NCBI GenBank assembly: GCA_016214055.1
Contig: JACRPE010000007.1
Coordinates: forward strand, 1-64,000
Origin: Candidatus Roizmanbacteria bacterium
GTDB lineage: Bacteria > Patescibacteriota > Microgenomatia > UBA1406 > GWC2-37-13
Direction of reading: 5' to 3'
Length of the DNA: 64,000 nucleotides
The position numbers were made by a program, and so were the translations under genes. The notes under the pieces were generated by a model. It made no database searches. It worked only from the letters and a program-made list of their open reading frames with translations, and was not told where the DNA came from. Shown piece after piece: positions 25,607-34,456 of the stretch. The first letter of the stretch is position 1, and each line of letters starts with the position of its first letter.

Positions 25607-26041
25607 GGTATCGATTTGTTTTATCCGTCTTGCGTATTTTTCATCCTGTTTGGGTTGTGTATTTAAGAATATATCAATCAATTGTTTCGTATTTTCAAAA
25701 TCAATATAGTCTGAGGGGAGTGCTAAGACATTAATATTGTCATTTTCCCTCGCATGCACGACCTGTTCAACCTTAAATCCAATAGCACATCTTATCCCGG
25801 GAAACCGATTTGCAACGATGGAGACGCCCACCCCTGATCCGCATATCACAATGCCGAAAAACTCTTGGGTATTTTGAAGAACCGCCTGGGCAACTTTGCG
25901 TGCAAAATCGGGATAATCATCCTGCGGGTCATACTGATAATTTCCCAAATCTTCAATGCGGATATTTTTTTCATGGAGATACTCGATGATCTTATTTTTC
26001 AGCTCAAACCCCCGATGGTCTGCGGCTATAAAGATAGTCAT
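25589..26041 (-). CDS. rpiB: RpiB/LacA/LacB-family sugar-phosphate isomerase
   Basis: It interconverts ribose 5-phosphate and ribulose 5-phosphate. The 150-residue protein has AADHRGFELKN at the N-terminus, the active-site Cys in VICGSGVGVSIVANR, GIRCAIGF and ARENDNINVLAL (usually ARxHNDANVL, so the His is changed). TATACT 6 nt before the ATG gives a leaderless start. It belongs to non-oxidative pentose-phosphate metabolism. Confidence 0.9.
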   Translation of the reverse strand: MTIFIAADHRGFELKNKIIEYLHEKNIRIEDLGNYQYDPQDDYPDFARKVAQAVLQNTQEFFGIVICGSGVGVSIVANRFPGIRCAIGFKVEQVVHARENDNINVLALPSDYIDFENTKQLIDIFLNTQPKQDEKYARRIKQIDTLSLAH

Positions 26042-26076
26042 GTTATGAGTATAGCAAGAATATATGTCAAATACAA

Positions 26077-26103
26077 AAAACCCCTCCGATTCGGAGGGGT
26101 CTT
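26077..26103 (-). terminator. Rho-independent terminator after hupB
   Basis: CCCCTCC-GAT-TCGGAGGGG-type hairpin (26081-26098) reads on the minus strand as a GC-rich stem followed by TTTTTT. It ends the HU transcript, and the A-run/T-run on both sides may let it also work on the plus strand. Confidence 0.8.
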
Positions 26104-26116
26104 TATACAGAATAGA

Positions 26117-26389
26117 TCACTTAACCATTCTCTTCAGGCTTTTTCCTGCTGTAAAACCTGGAGTTTTTGTTGCTGGGATTTGAATCTCAGCACCAGTTTG
26201 GGGATTGCGTCCTTTCCTGGATGCTCTTTTTCGGACCATGAATGTACCGAATCCGGTCACGACCACTTTCTCTCCTCTTTTGAGAGCATCAGTGACTGAA
26301 CCGAAGACTGCATTCACTGCATCCTTGGATGCTTTGGCGGTTAATCCCGCTTTTTTTGTTACTTGTGCGACGAGGTCTGCTTTTGTCAT
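26117..26389 (-). CDS. hup: Histone-like DNA-binding protein HU
   Basis: A 90-residue nucleoid protein. MTKADLVAQVTKKAGL, VTGFGTFMVRKRASRKGRNPQTG and AGKSLKRMVK are HU/IHF motifs, with the DNA-binding arm around residues 55-75. The start at 26389 follows an AGGTGAT ribosome-binding site; a longer frame to 26470 has no support. It is one of the few genes here with a clear Shine-Dalgarno sequence, so its mRNA has a real leader. Confidence 0.95.
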   Translation of the reverse strand: MTKADLVAQVTKKAGLTAKASKDAVNAVFGSVTDALKRGEKVVVTGFGTFMVRKRASRKGRNPQTGAEIQIPATKTPGFTAGKSLKRMVK

Positions 26390-26561
26390 AGGTATCACCT
26401 GCCTTTCGTAGTGACGATAATAATTACAACTAAACACCAATAGCTTAATGAGTTTGAAGCCTCTTGTCAATCTATATTAAGAATATCTTATTATAACAAT
26501 CTATATCAATTTTAGATTGTTGGAGTAGGCTAAAAAAATAGAAAATGGAAGAGCCAAAATT

Positions 26562-26592
26562 TGTAGAGACGACCCGACGGGTCGTCTCTACA
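26562..26592. terminator. Perfect 15-bp palindrome after the RNase Y gene
   Basis: TGTAGAGACGACCCG-A-CGGGTCGTCTCTACA is a perfect hairpin 7 nt beyond the RNase Y stop. On the minus strand it is followed by AATTTT, so it probably ends that transcript. Its sequence looks like a stand-alone palindromic repeat rather than a simple terminator. Confidence 0.65.
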
Positions 26593-26598
26593 TTTTAA

Positions 26599-28050
26599 CT
26601 ATATTTTAGTCCGGTCTTCAGCCCGGAATTCCCGAAGCACGGTGATTTTTATTTGTCCGGGAAACACCTCGAACTTTTCTTCAAGTTCCTGTTTGATTTT
26701 TCCGGCAAGTATAACCGCTTCATCATCTGATATCTCATCAGGCTTTACAATCACGCGAAGCTCGCGTCCGGCTTGGAGCGCATATGCTTCCTTCACGCCT
26801 TTTTTTGTCTTAGCCGCGTCCTCGATGGTCTTAATTCTTTTTAAGTATTCTTCCAGATCCTCATGCCGTGCGCCCGGTCGTCCTCCCGATACCGCATCAG
26901 CAATGTAGACAATAATTGCTTCAATGGAGGTAAAGGGAACATCCTCATGGTGGGAAGCGATACAGTCCACAACCTTTTGAGGGAAACGGTACTTCTTCGC
27001 AAGTTCAACTCCCAGGTCAATATGCGACCCTTCCTTCACATCAATTACTTTTCCGATATCATGCAGAAGACATCCAAGTTTCACCACGTTCACATCCGCT
27101 TTCAATTCATGGGCGAGCGCAACTCCGATGCGCGTCTCCTCAAGCGTGTGGATGATCATATTCTGTCCATAGGAGTAGCGGTATTTGAATTTTCCCAACA
27201 GTTGGGTGATCTCAGGAGGAAGATTGAATATGCCGACTTTGTGGGCCAATTCTTCTCCCGCTTTGAAAATAACTTTTTCAATCTCTTCTCTCGTCTTTGC
27301 CACAATTTCTTCAATTCGCAACGGTTGGATACGTCCATCCTTGATAAGGCGTTCAAGAGCAACCCGTGCAATCTCGCGGCGCACCGAATCAAATGAGGAA
27401 AGCTTCATGACTCCTTCTTCTTCCAGGTCCACATCAACCCCGGTTGCAATTTCAAATGCGCGGATATTGCGCCCTTCTTTTCCAATAATTCTTCCCTTAT
27501 AATCATCACTGGGAAGATGTACCACTGACAACGTATACTCGGCTACATAATCGGTTGCTCCGTAACGCATTGCATCGACTAATATTTGTTTCGCTTTTTC
27601 ATCTGCCGTTTGCTTAACTTCTTCATCAGCCTGTTTAATACGCTTGGCAACATCAGCTTTCAATTTTTCTTCCCAACCTTGTAAAAGTAAAGTGCGCGCT
27701 TGGTCTTTGGTCATCTGCGCAATTTTTTCAAGTTTTTGCAGGACAGCATCACGCTTCTCATCGATATCACGCCGGGCGTCATTCAGGCTTTGTTTTTCCC
27801 GTTCGATCTGTTGTTTTTCCTGGGTAAAGCCCTGTTCTTTCGATGCAATCTGTTCTTCTTTTTTTGATAACGATTTTTCAACCTCGAGAGCTTCGGTGAG
27901 GGTTTTCTGAGCTTCCTGTTTAATACGGAGCGCTTCTTCATTCGCACGGAGGGTTATTTCTTTTGCCTGTTGTTCAATACGAGTGAGTCGATTCGCCTCA
28001 GCTTCCCGTTTCTGATTCCCAAACAAAAGATTTTTAATAAAGTCAAACAT
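26599..28050 (-). CDS. rny: Ribonuclease Y
   Basis: An endoribonuclease that starts mRNA decay. The 483-residue protein has a long coiled coil (about 15-150), a KH domain (GRIIGKEGRNIRAFE, about 187) and an HD domain (CLLHDIGK, about 330; IASHHEDVPF; IVYIADAVSGGRPGARHE). Typical RNase Y starts with a TM helix; here the N-terminus MFDFIKNLLFGNQKRE is only a short amphipathic stretch, so it may be soluble or weakly membrane-bound. Confidence 0.94.
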   Translation of the reverse strand: MFDFIKNLLFGNQKREAEANRLTRIEQQAKEITLRANEEALRIKQEAQKTLTEALEVEKSLSKKEEQIASKEQGFTQEKQQIEREKQSLNDARRDIDEKRDAVLQKLEKIAQMTKDQARTLLLQGWEEKLKADVAKRIKQADEEVKQTADEKAKQILVDAMRYGATDYVAEYTLSVVHLPSDDYKGRIIGKEGRNIRAFEIATGVDVDLEEEGVMKLSSFDSVRREIARVALERLIKDGRIQPLRIEEIVAKTREEIEKVIFKAGEELAHKVGIFNLPPEITQLLGKFKYRYSYGQNMIIHTLEETRIGVALAHELKADVNVVKLGCLLHDIGKVIDVKEGSHIDLGVELAKKYRFPQKVVDCIASHHEDVPFTSIEAIIVYIADAVSGGRPGARHEDLEEYLKRIKTIEDAAKTKKGVKEAYALQAGRELRVIVKPDEISDDEAVILAGKIKQELEEKFEVFPGQIKITVLREFRAEDRTKI

Positions 28051-28226
28051 ATGAACATCGGTTATGATGTTCCAAGGAGTTTTACCAAGCCGCTTTGTCT
28101 TGTACTATCTGGATATATTGCATCATGACAGTTAATATAAATTGAGTTTTTTACCGCGACTTTCCCTGGAAACAATTGCTAATAGTCCTCATTTTACCTT
28201 TTTTCTATGAAATCTGCAAATGGATT

Positions 28227-28781
28227 TTACAGACAGTTTGCCCAAGCACGTTCCCCCTTATTCGCAATTTTGTAAGCCGCCGTTTCAATAGCCTCTTTTG
28301 CACCAAACCGCAGATCCGGATTGGGGTCGGCGCCCATTTGCCTTCGCGTAGCCTGCCAGGTCTCAACCGTGAACTGAAACATACCTCCATAGGGTCCATT
28401 GACTGCCCCCGGACTGATACCGGACTCGCAGTGGGCAATTTTTTTGAGCAAATCTATACTTACCTGATATTTCGCACTGTATTCAGAAAAATAGGATTCA
28501 AATTCGGTAACTGGCCAGGGAGTTGGAGTCGCGGTAGGTTGCGGCGTGGGTGTGGGAAATGGGGTAAGTGAGGGGGTGGGAGTATCGGTGGGTATAGGAG
28601 TAAGGGTTGCGGTTGGGATGAGGGTGGGTGAGGGAGTGATGATTTGAGGAGAAAGTACTTGAGTATTGATGGGTTTTTTGCGGTTCAGAATAAATAAAAC
28701 AGTTGCGAGTATAAGAGATGAAATAAGTAATATTAAGCCGAGCGGTATTTTCTTTCGAGAAGACTCCAGAGCAATGTACAT
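28227..28781 (-). CDS. Membrane-anchored lytic transglycosylase-like protein
   Basis: A 184-residue protein with an N-terminal TM helix (about residues 15-33), a Pro/Thr-rich spacer (about 45-90, repeated TPTP/PTAT units) and a C-terminal SLT/lysozyme-like domain: LLKKIAHCESGISPGAVNG (catalytic Glu in CESG), GPYGGMFQFTVETWQ. The spacer would carry the catalytic domain across the cell wall. TACAAT lies 7 nt before the ATG. It may open peptidoglycan for pili or DNA uptake; that is inference from neighbouring genes. Confidence 0.85.
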   Translation of the reverse strand: MYIALESSRKKIPLGLILLISSLILATVLFILNRKKPINTQVLSPQIITPSPTLIPTATLTPIPTDTPTPSLTPFPTPTPQPTATPTPWPVTEFESYFSEYSAKYQVSIDLLKKIAHCESGISPGAVNGPYGGMFQFTVETWQATRRQMGADPNPDLRFGAKEAIETAAYKIANKGERAWANCL

Positions 28782-28794
28782 GTACGTTATTGTA

Positions 28795-29268
28795 TCAAGT
28801 TAGAAAAATCCCCTCATATGCTTTTTTGGCCACATCGTAGGTAAAGCCTTTTCTCAAAAGATAGGAGATGGCTTTTTTGAAGCGGGTTTTTTCATCCTGA
28901 CGGAGGAGAGATGTTTTTCTTGTGTTTAAGGTTTTTAAAGCAAGGGCAGATTCATCTGTTTCATGTTGTGAAAAGTATTCTTCAATCAAATCTTTCGATA
29001 CCCCAAGATGCAAAAGCTCCCTTTGCAATAAAAAAGTACTGCGGGGTTTGAGAAGTGTACGGTCCTTTACATACATGTCGACAAATTTTTTGTCGTCAAC
29101 ATATCCTTGTTCTTTCAATTGTTTAATGGTCTCTTGAATTGTTGCAGTGTCAAAGTGAAAGCGGGGAGATTTCTTATCCAAATAACATTTAACCTCTTTT
29201 TCAGTACGGGCGCGAAACTTGAGAAAAAAATAAGCAAGACTCAGGGCCTTGAGAACAAGATTATCCAT
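28795..29268 (-). CDS. recX: Regulatory protein RecX
   Basis: A 157-residue all-helical protein that modulates RecA filaments. The three-helix repeats are visible: ALSLAYFFLKFRARTEKEVKCYL, TIKQLKEQGYVDDKKFVDMYV, and AISYLLRKGFTYDVAKKAYEG. The RecX hallmark LKEQGYxDDxxF is present. It lies directly downstream of recA on the same strand, the usual arrangement, with a palindromic repeat between the two. Confidence 0.92.
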   Translation of the reverse strand: MDNLVLKALSLAYFFLKFRARTEKEVKCYLDKKSPRFHFDTATIQETIKQLKEQGYVDDKKFVDMYVKDRTLLKPRSTFLLQRELLHLGVSKDLIEEYFSQHETDESALALKTLNTRKTSLLRQDEKTRFKKAISYLLRKGFTYDVAKKAYEGIFLT

Positions 29269-29278
29269 TTAATATATT

Positions 29279-29395
29279 TGTCATTCCCGTGAAGACGGGA
29301 ATCTAGACTATAATCTCAATAATTGTATTTTTAGCATGGATCCCCTTCACGGTGAACCTCGGTTCAGGGTGAACCCGGCCTACGCGGGGATGACA
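29279..29395. repeat. Palindromic repeat between recA and recX
   Basis: The ends are TGTCATTCCCGTGAAGACGG and a matching CGGGGATGACA arm, with an inner ATGGATCC block. A small extra palindrome (GGTGAACCTCGGTTCA...) is nested in the right arm, so this copy is longer than its relatives. It lies in the recA-recX spacer. Confidence 0.85.
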
Positions 29396-29414
29396 TTAGT
29401 ATCGTGAATGTTTG

Positions 29415-30443
29415 TCATTTTTTCACCGCGAGTTTTTCCTGCACGGCTTTCGTGATATGAGCTTTTAGTTTCTCATCTGCCATAAGAGTTTCTTTGACTT
29501 GATCTTTTCCCTGTCCGAGCATCCGGTCTTCATAGCGGATGAAAGAACCGCTCTTCGTAAGTACGCCGCATGCGATGGCCGCGTCCACAATTCCCTCCAG
29601 TTTATCAATACCGTCGGCAGTTATGGTAAACTCCGCATCCTTGAAAGGGGGTGCGATTTTATTTTTTACAATCTTTACGCGTACTCGAGTACCATAGGGC
29701 ATATTATTTTTTTTCAGTGTTTCAATTTTTCGCACATCCATACGTATTGATGCATAAAACTTGAGAGCAAGACCGCCTGATGTTGTCTCCGGATTTCCAA
29801 ACATGATGCCAATCTTCAAACGGAGTTGGTTGGTAAATATAATTGTTGTTTTTGATTTTGATAAAATACCAGTGAGTTTACGAAGGGCCTGAGACATGAG
29901 TCGCGCCTGCATACCCATCTGGGCATCACCCATCTCGCCTTCAATTTCCGCCTGAGGGACGAGGGCGGCGACTGAGTCAACTACAACCAGATCAACACCT
30001 CCTGAACGAATCAGTTGTTCGGTTATTTGAAGTGCCTGTTCGCCGGTGTCGGGCTGGGATACGAGAAGATTCTCGACTTTGACTCCCAGTTTTTGGGCCC
30101 ATGCAGGGTCGAGAGCATGTTCTGCATCGATGAACGCAACTACGCCATCATATTTTTGAACTTCGGAAATGAGAGAAAGACAAAGAGTCGTCTTTCCTGA
30201 TGATTCGGGTCCGTATATTTCAATAATTCTTCCTTTTGGAATTCCTCCGACTCCGAGTGCCACGTCAAGAGGAAGAACGCCCGTTTTTATAACATCAATA
30301 GCTACAATGGCATGATCTCCCAGGCGCATGATGGCCCCTTTGCCAAACTGTCTTTGAATTTGGTCTATCGCTAAATCAACCGCCTCGGTCTTGGGATTTT
30401 TAACTTCCTTTGTTTCTTTTACATCCTTCGTGTCTTGTTTCAT
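29415..30443 (-). CDS. recA: Recombinase RecA
   Basis: The strand-exchange protein for homologous recombination. The 342-residue protein has Walker [10 protein letters not shown] (about residue 74), [20 protein letters not shown], Walker [21 protein letters not shown] and [13 protein letters not shown]. The N-terminus is Lys/Glu-rich. A strong promoter (TTGACA-16-TACAAT) lies upstream and gives a 5' leader of about 20 nt without an obvious ribosome-binding site. It sits in a block with recX, dprA and comM. Confidence 0.98.
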   Translation of the reverse strand: MKQDTKDVKETKEVKNPKTEAVDLAIDQIQRQFGKGAIMRLGDHAIVAIDVIKTGVLPLDVALGVGGIPKGRIIEIYGPESSGKTTLCLSLISEVQKYDGVVAFIDAEHALDPAWAQKLGVKVENLLVSQPDTGEQALQITEQLIRSGGVDLVVVDSVAALVPQAEIEGEMGDAQMGMQARLMSQALRKLTGILSKSKTTIIFTNQLRLKIGIMFGNPETTSGGLALKFYASIRMDVRKIETLKKNNMPYGTRVRVKIVKNKIAPPFKDAEFTITADGIDKLEGIVDAAIACGVLTKSGSFIRYEDRMLGQGKDQVKETLMADEKLKAHITKAVQEKLAVKK

Positions 30444-30470
30444 ATTTTTGTTTATAAATTTAATAACACC

Positions 30471-30498
30471 ATTGTACTAAGTACTATAGTATTGTCAA
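30471..30498 (-). promoter_or_regulatory. recA promoter
   Basis: On the minus strand TTGACA (30493-30498) is followed after 16 nt by TACAAT (30471-30476). The spacer carries a partial palindrome, ACTATAGTACTTAGTAC, that could be an SOS-type operator; it does not match the known GAAC-N4-GTTC LexA box. Confidence 0.75.
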
Positions 30499-30529
30499 TT
30501 TGAAATTTTACTATTTACAATTTATTCAT

Positions 30530-30613
30530 TGTCATTCCCGCGAAGGCGGGAATCCATGCTACCATTTCAAATTTGTAATTTTAGACTGGATCCCGGCCTA
30601 CGCCGGGATGACA
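30530..30613. repeat. Palindromic repeat upstream of recA
   Basis: Ends TGTCATTCCCGCGAAGGCGG and CCGGGATGACA with an AT-rich middle that includes TTTGTAATTTTAGACTGGAT. This 84-bp form recurs at 40710-40793 and 61780-61863. It lies between the convergent-to-upstream ends of comM and the recA promoter. Confidence 0.85.
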
Positions 30614-30621
30614 CACAGTCA

Positions 30622-32154
30622 TTAAAAACCAATCTCCTCTTTAACCCTATATTGCAAAGCTTCGGCAATATGGGGTGCTTCGATATTATTTTTTTGCTCC
30701 AGGTCGGCGATGGTTTGGGCAACTTTAATGATTTTAAAATAGGAACGGGCGGAAAGGGAAAGGCGTGAAATTGCCTGTTTCAACATAAGATTTGCATCAT
30801 CAGTCAAGACACATAAATTCCTGATATGTTTTGGTGTCATCTCTCCGTTCATTTTTATGTGATACTTTTCAAACCGTTTTTTTTGTTGTATACGGGCGGA
30901 TAATACTCTATTCCGGACGTCACTGCTTGATTCCGAATTAATTTGAGAAATGAGTTTTTCCTGAGCAACGGGAGGGACGTCAATATGTAAATCAATGCGG
31001 TCAAGGAGGGGGCCGGACAATCTTTTTTTATATTTCAAAACTGCACCAGGCATGCAGTGACATTTTTTTGTGGGATGCCCAAGGAATCCGCATGCACAAG
31101 GGTTTGATGCGGCGAGTAAAAGAAAACGGGTGGGAAAATTGATGGACCCCGATGCACGGGATATGGAAATATTTCCATCCTCCAGAGGCTGACGGAGGGA
31201 TTCCAAAACCGAGCGGGGGAACTCGGGCAACTCGTCTAAGAATAATACTCCGCGGTGAGCGAGGGATATTTCCCCTGGAGTAGGGTTTGTCCCACCCCCG
31301 ATGAGACCAATACGTGAAGTGGTGTGATGAGGACTCCGGAACGGCCGTTGAGTGATAAATCCATGATTGCTGATGAGCCCGATTGAGGAATAAATTTTTG
31401 ATACGTCCAAAATCTCATCTTTATCCATCGGCGGTAATATCGAAGGGAAAGCCCGTGATAACATGGTTTTTCCCGCGCCCGGAACCCCCTTGAGATGCAA
31501 ATTATGGAAACCACTCGCGGCAATCTCAAGGGCCCTTTTTGCCTGATTCTGTCCTTTTATCTCCGAAAAATCAAATTCCCAAACGGTGTTACAAGTGAGT
31601 GCGTCAAGATCGACGGCAGGGTGCGGGTCAATCAATTTCTGTCCATTTATGTGAAGTACTAAGTCGGCAATGGTAAAAACAGGATATACGGTCAACCCCT
31701 CAACCATCGCGGCCTCTTTTGCATTCTCGGCAGGGACAAAGAGGTGTTCAATTTTCATCTTTTTTGCCATGAGAGCAATCGAGATAACTCCCGGAACCTC
31801 GCGCACTTTTCCCTCAAGGGATAGTTCGCCGATAAAAAGCGCATTTCTCAACATTTCTTTTTCCAACATTCCTGAGGCGGCGAGGATACCGACTGCGATG
31901 GGGAGGTCAAAACTTGACCCCGTCTTGGGAATATCTGCTGGCGCTAAATTCACCGTAATCCGCGAATCTGGCATTTCAAATGAAGTATTTACAATTGCCG
32001 TTCTCACCCTATCTTTTGCTTCCTCAACCGCTTTATTCGGGAGACCGACGAGATTAAAAGTGGGGAATCCCCGGCTTGCCACATCCACCTCCACTTCAAT
32101 GAGGACTCCGTCCAGTCCCATCGTCGCCCCTGAAAGTATTTTTGCAAGCATCAC
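30622..32154 (-). CDS. comM: ComM/YifB-family Mg-chelatase-like helicase
   Basis: A hexameric AAA+ helicase that drives branch migration during natural transformation. The 510-residue protein has the N-terminal Lon-like domain, Walker A GVPGAGKTMLSRAFPS, HRGVLFLDELPEF (Walker B), RPFRSPHHTTS, a zinc-type cluster NPCACGFLGHPTKKCHC, and the C-terminal SARSYFKIIKVAQTIADL. The GTG at 32154 precedes an ATG; the GTG is 30 nt from the shared 23-bp element and 5 nt after TATACT. Confidence 0.95.
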   Translation of the reverse strand: MMLAKILSGATMGLDGVLIEVEVDVASRGFPTFNLVGLPNKAVEEAKDRVRTAIVNTSFEMPDSRITVNLAPADIPKTGSSFDLPIAVGILAASGMLEKEMLRNALFIGELSLEGKVREVPGVISIALMAKKMKIEHLFVPAENAKEAAMVEGLTVYPVFTIADLVLHINGQKLIDPHPAVDLDALTCNTVWEFDFSEIKGQNQAKRALEIAASGFHNLHLKGVPGAGKTMLSRAFPSILPPMDKDEILDVSKIYSSIGLISNHGFITQRPFRSPHHTTSRIGLIGGGTNPTPGEISLAHRGVLFLDELPEFPRSVLESLRQPLEDGNISISRASGSINFPTRFLLLAASNPCACGFLGHPTKKCHCMPGAVLKYKKRLSGPLLDRIDLHIDVPPVAQEKLISQINSESSSDVRNRVLSARIQQKKRFEKYHIKMNGEMTPKHIRNLCVLTDDANLMLKQAISRLSLSARSYFKIIKVAQTIADLEQKNNIEAPHIAEALQYRVKEEIGF

Positions 32155-32184
32155 CCACGAGTATATATATACTATATAAAGAGT

Positions 32185-32207
32185 ACCAGGGTGTATATGC
32201 TACAAAA
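32185..32207 (-). promoter_or_regulatory. Shared 23-bp element upstream of comM
   Basis: The minus-strand sequence includes GTAGCATATACACCCTGG and matches the dprA element (24453-24475) at all 23 positions. It ends 30 nt before the comM GTG; TATACT (32160-32165, minus strand) sits at the same place as TAACAT in front of dprA. The rest of the two 30-nt spacers is unrelated, so the conservation is not due to recent duplication. Confidence 0.8.
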
Positions 32208-32360
32208 TAGGTTGTTTATATTGTTACAACAACAAAAAAAGTTAGATAGTAGTCTCTAAGCACTTATAAGTAAGAATAATTTAGTGGTAAAATACAATAT
32301 TTGCTTAATACAATAAGCTAAATCTCATTTTTTTATTTGTTTTAATATAATACTATAACT

Positions 32361-32789
32361 ATGCAAATGGAGTTAAGAGAGTACGTAGCTCATCAAAAAA
32401 AGACAGGTTCTTTTTTCTGGGCAAGATATGGCGGAGATAATAATTTTACTGTCTGCGACCGAAGTGCTTTTTTTGATTTATGCAGATGGGATGACGGAGG
32501 TCGTGGAAGGATGTTTCGTTCACCTCATAAAATAACCCTACTATTAGATAGTCTTGAAGCTAAAACCGAACAAGATCACGAAATAACACTCAAAGCTGTT
32601 GACAACATATTGAAAGTGATACCAGAATTGCATCCTTATGCAATATCAGTCCTGTCTCTCGGCCCAACGCAGAAATTATTAGAAAATGACCGCGGGAACG
32701 GAAATATTCTTTCAGGCACAAATTTTGATATCAAGAAACACTTTCTGAGAAGATATAAAAACAGACTAAAAGGATATAAAATAATCTAA
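32361..32789 (+). CDS. Hypothetical protein
   Basis: A 142-residue soluble protein without recognisable family. It is rich in aromatic and charged residues (FFWARYGGDNNF, FFDLCRWDDGGRG) and ends in a basic segment HFLRRYKNRLKGYK. TATAAT lies 9 nt before the ATG, followed by a TATAACT just before it. It opens the AT-rich accessory stretch after comM and converges with the next gene. Confidence 0.5.
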   Translation: MQMELREYVAHQKKTGSFFWARYGGDNNFTVCDRSAFFDLCRWDDGGRGRMFRSPHKITLLLDSLEAKTEQDHEITLKAVDNILKVIPELHPYAISVLSLGPTQKLLENDRGNGNILSGTNFDIKKHFLRRYKNRLKGYKII

Positions 32790-32791
32790 CC

Positions 32792-33442
32792 TCAGAGATG
32801 AGTGCGATTCATCGAATTGGTTCCCCTTCCTAACCAATCATTAAATGCATCGTTGAATGGTGTTTTTGGTGGGTCGTTTGCTATTCCTTTCACGTTTTTT
32901 ATTGATTGGCTAATAAATGCACGGGCTTGCAGAATGGGAAGATGAACGATTTTTACGTGATTTGAATTAACTGCTAAATTCATATTTCCTTCATCTTGCC
33001 AATCGATAAGCGGAAAACCTCTTTCACTCATTTTCTTATCCCATGTTGCATCAATAATTGAGCGTCTCCCATCTTTTTCCGCGTATAGAAACATATGGTG
33101 TTGAATGGGTGATTGTAATAAAGCTAATATCTCAGACGGAATGGGGAGATCTCTCCAATCAAATATTGCAAGCCCTATATCAACTTTATATCCAAGTTTT
33201 CTGAATCTGGGAGCTAAAAATAAGTGTTTTCTCGTACATTCACCATGATTATCCCTTATGAGAGCTTCGGGATCCCCCCCAGCCAATTTATAGGGGATAT
33301 CACGGACTAATGTAAAAAGTTCACGCGGTGAAAGTCTTTCAGTTGTATCTTCTCTTCTATCTAATATCATTTTTATGATTAAGTAATAGATATTTTTTCC
33401 AAAATAAGTCTTAATTATAGCTTCGGGATATGCTAAAGTCAA
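32792..33442 (-). CDS. Transglutaminase-like fold protein
   Basis: A protein of up to 216 residues with a probable Cys-His-Asp triad in transglutaminase order: NHGECTRKHLFLAPRFRKLGYK (Cys), SPIQHHMFLYAEKDG (His) and RSIIDATWDKK (Asp). There is no signal peptide, so it would be cytoplasmic. The start is unsure: TTG 33442 keeps the plausible helical N-terminus, while ATG 33370 would be shorter. Substrate unknown; such folds may be proteases or amidases. Confidence 0.6.
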   Translation of the reverse strand: MTLAYPEAIIKTYFGKNIYYLIIKMILDRREDTTERLSPRELFTLVRDIPYKLAGGDPEALIRDNHGECTRKHLFLAPRFRKLGYKVDIGLAIFDWRDLPIPSEILALLQSPIQHHMFLYAEKDGRRSIIDATWDKKMSERGFPLIDWQDEGNMNLAVNSNHVKIVHLPILQARAFISQSIKNVKGIANDPPKTPFNDAFNDWLGRGTNSMNRTHL

Positions 33443-33547
33443 ATATAGCTATGCAATATAATAATCCCACTCAGAGGTGGAAGTTAATTGCCATAAAAAA
33501 TATTTTTATATATATTACTTATAGACATCGCATTCTGTATTATTCTT

Positions 33548-33829
33548 ATGGGAGAAAAGGAAACAGGAGGAAAAGAGATTATGGTATGGGGAGATGATAC
33601 CCGGGAAGCATATGAAATTGCAAAACTAAATAGAGAGATACCTCCGTGGATGTCTTATAAACAATTTAAACAAAGATCGGAAGGAAATCGTGAGTATCCC
33701 AAATGGGAACCATACTGGAGTCCTTATCCAAATGCCAACTCAACAAGTATCCCAGGGCGACTTATACCAAAATGGCTTCGTCGATTAGTACAAAGACAAC
33801 GGAGCGGTAAGGTGGCACCAAAAAAATAG
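33548..33829 (+). CDS. Hypothetical protein
   Basis: A 93-residue basic protein rich in Trp, Pro and Arg (IPPWMSYKQFKQ, YPKWEPYWSPYP, RLIPKWLRRLVQRQR). No known domain. TATTAT lies 4 nt before the ATG. It converges with the next small gene. Confidence 0.4.
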   Translation: MGEKETGGKEIMVWGDDTREAYEIAKLNREIPPWMSYKQFKQRSEGNREYPKWEPYWSPYPNANSTSIPGRLIPKWLRRLVQRQRSGKVAPKK

Positions 33830-33851
33830 AAAAGAGCAACAAAAGAGTTCT

Positions 33852-34109
33852 TTATTTTGGTTTTCCACGTCCTTTGATATGCCGCTCCATATTTCGAGGT
33901 GTCTTTGAATGCCTATAAGGCAAAAAGTGATGAATTAAGGAAAATGGAAACATCCAGCGAGGTGTTCCTGGTTGAATTTCTTCAGTAGCCCCTCCGACAA
34001 ACTCAACCTGCTGACCGTTATGTGCTCCTCCGCAAGAAGGCATACCGCATGATCCCCAAACCTCGATTATTTTCAGTGCTCTTTCTCCGATTTCTTTACT
34101 TTTTACCAT
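33852..34109 (-). CDS. Hypothetical protein with a CGMPSCGG motif
   Basis: An 85-residue protein with CGMPSCGGAHNGQQ near the N-terminus, which could bind metal or form a disulfide, and a basic C-terminus (RNMERHIKGRGKPK). TATAAT on the minus strand is 5 nt before the ATG, supporting a real gene. I do not recognise it. Confidence 0.45.
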   Translation of the reverse strand: MVKSKEIGERALKIIEVWGSCGMPSCGGAHNGQQVEFVGGATEEIQPGTPRWMFPFSLIHHFLPYRHSKTPRNMERHIKGRGKPK

Positions 34110-34184
34110 GCTATATTATAGCATAGCAAAAGGATATTCTGAGAAATTTCGATAGATAGTGATTTATGTTATAATAAAACAACT

Positions 34185-34436
34185 ATGGTAAACCCTTTGG
34201 TAATTCAGATGAAATTTGATGTATTTTGTTCTGTACATGATGAAATAGTTGGAAAAGCTCCATCTTTGGCAATTGCTCGTAAGATAAGGAGGGATCATAT
34301 TAATGACCCAAAAGAAATAGCTAATAGATTAACTTGTACATTGGCCGTGCGAATATTTCATGCCGGAACAAAAAAAGATGCTGAAAGAGGAGACTCAGAA
34401 ATTGAAGGAAATAGTGGTATAGGTGGGGAGAGATAA
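34185..34436 (+). CDS. Hypothetical protein
   Basis: An 83-residue protein without known motif. The middle (SLAIARKIRRDHINDPKEIANRL) suggests two helices and the C-terminus is Gly/Glu-rich. TATAAT lies 9 nt upstream. It is followed after 20 nt by the prohibitin gene. Confidence 0.4.
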   Translation: MVNPLVIQMKFDVFCSVHDEIVGKAPSLAIARKIRRDHINDPKEIANRLTCTLAVRIFHAGTKKDAERGDSEIEGNSGIGGER

Positions 34437-34456
34437 ATTATAAATTTTTAAATTCT

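Noticed and set aside
27156-27502. Several open frames opposite the RNase Y gene
   Set aside because: They are reflections of the codon pattern of rny; none has a start signal or a known domain.
30477-30492. Classical LexA box in the recA promoter
   Set aside because: The spacer has a partial palindrome (ACTATAGTACTTAGTAC), but it matches neither CTGT-N8-ACAG nor GAAC-N4-GTTC, so I only note it in the promoter entry.
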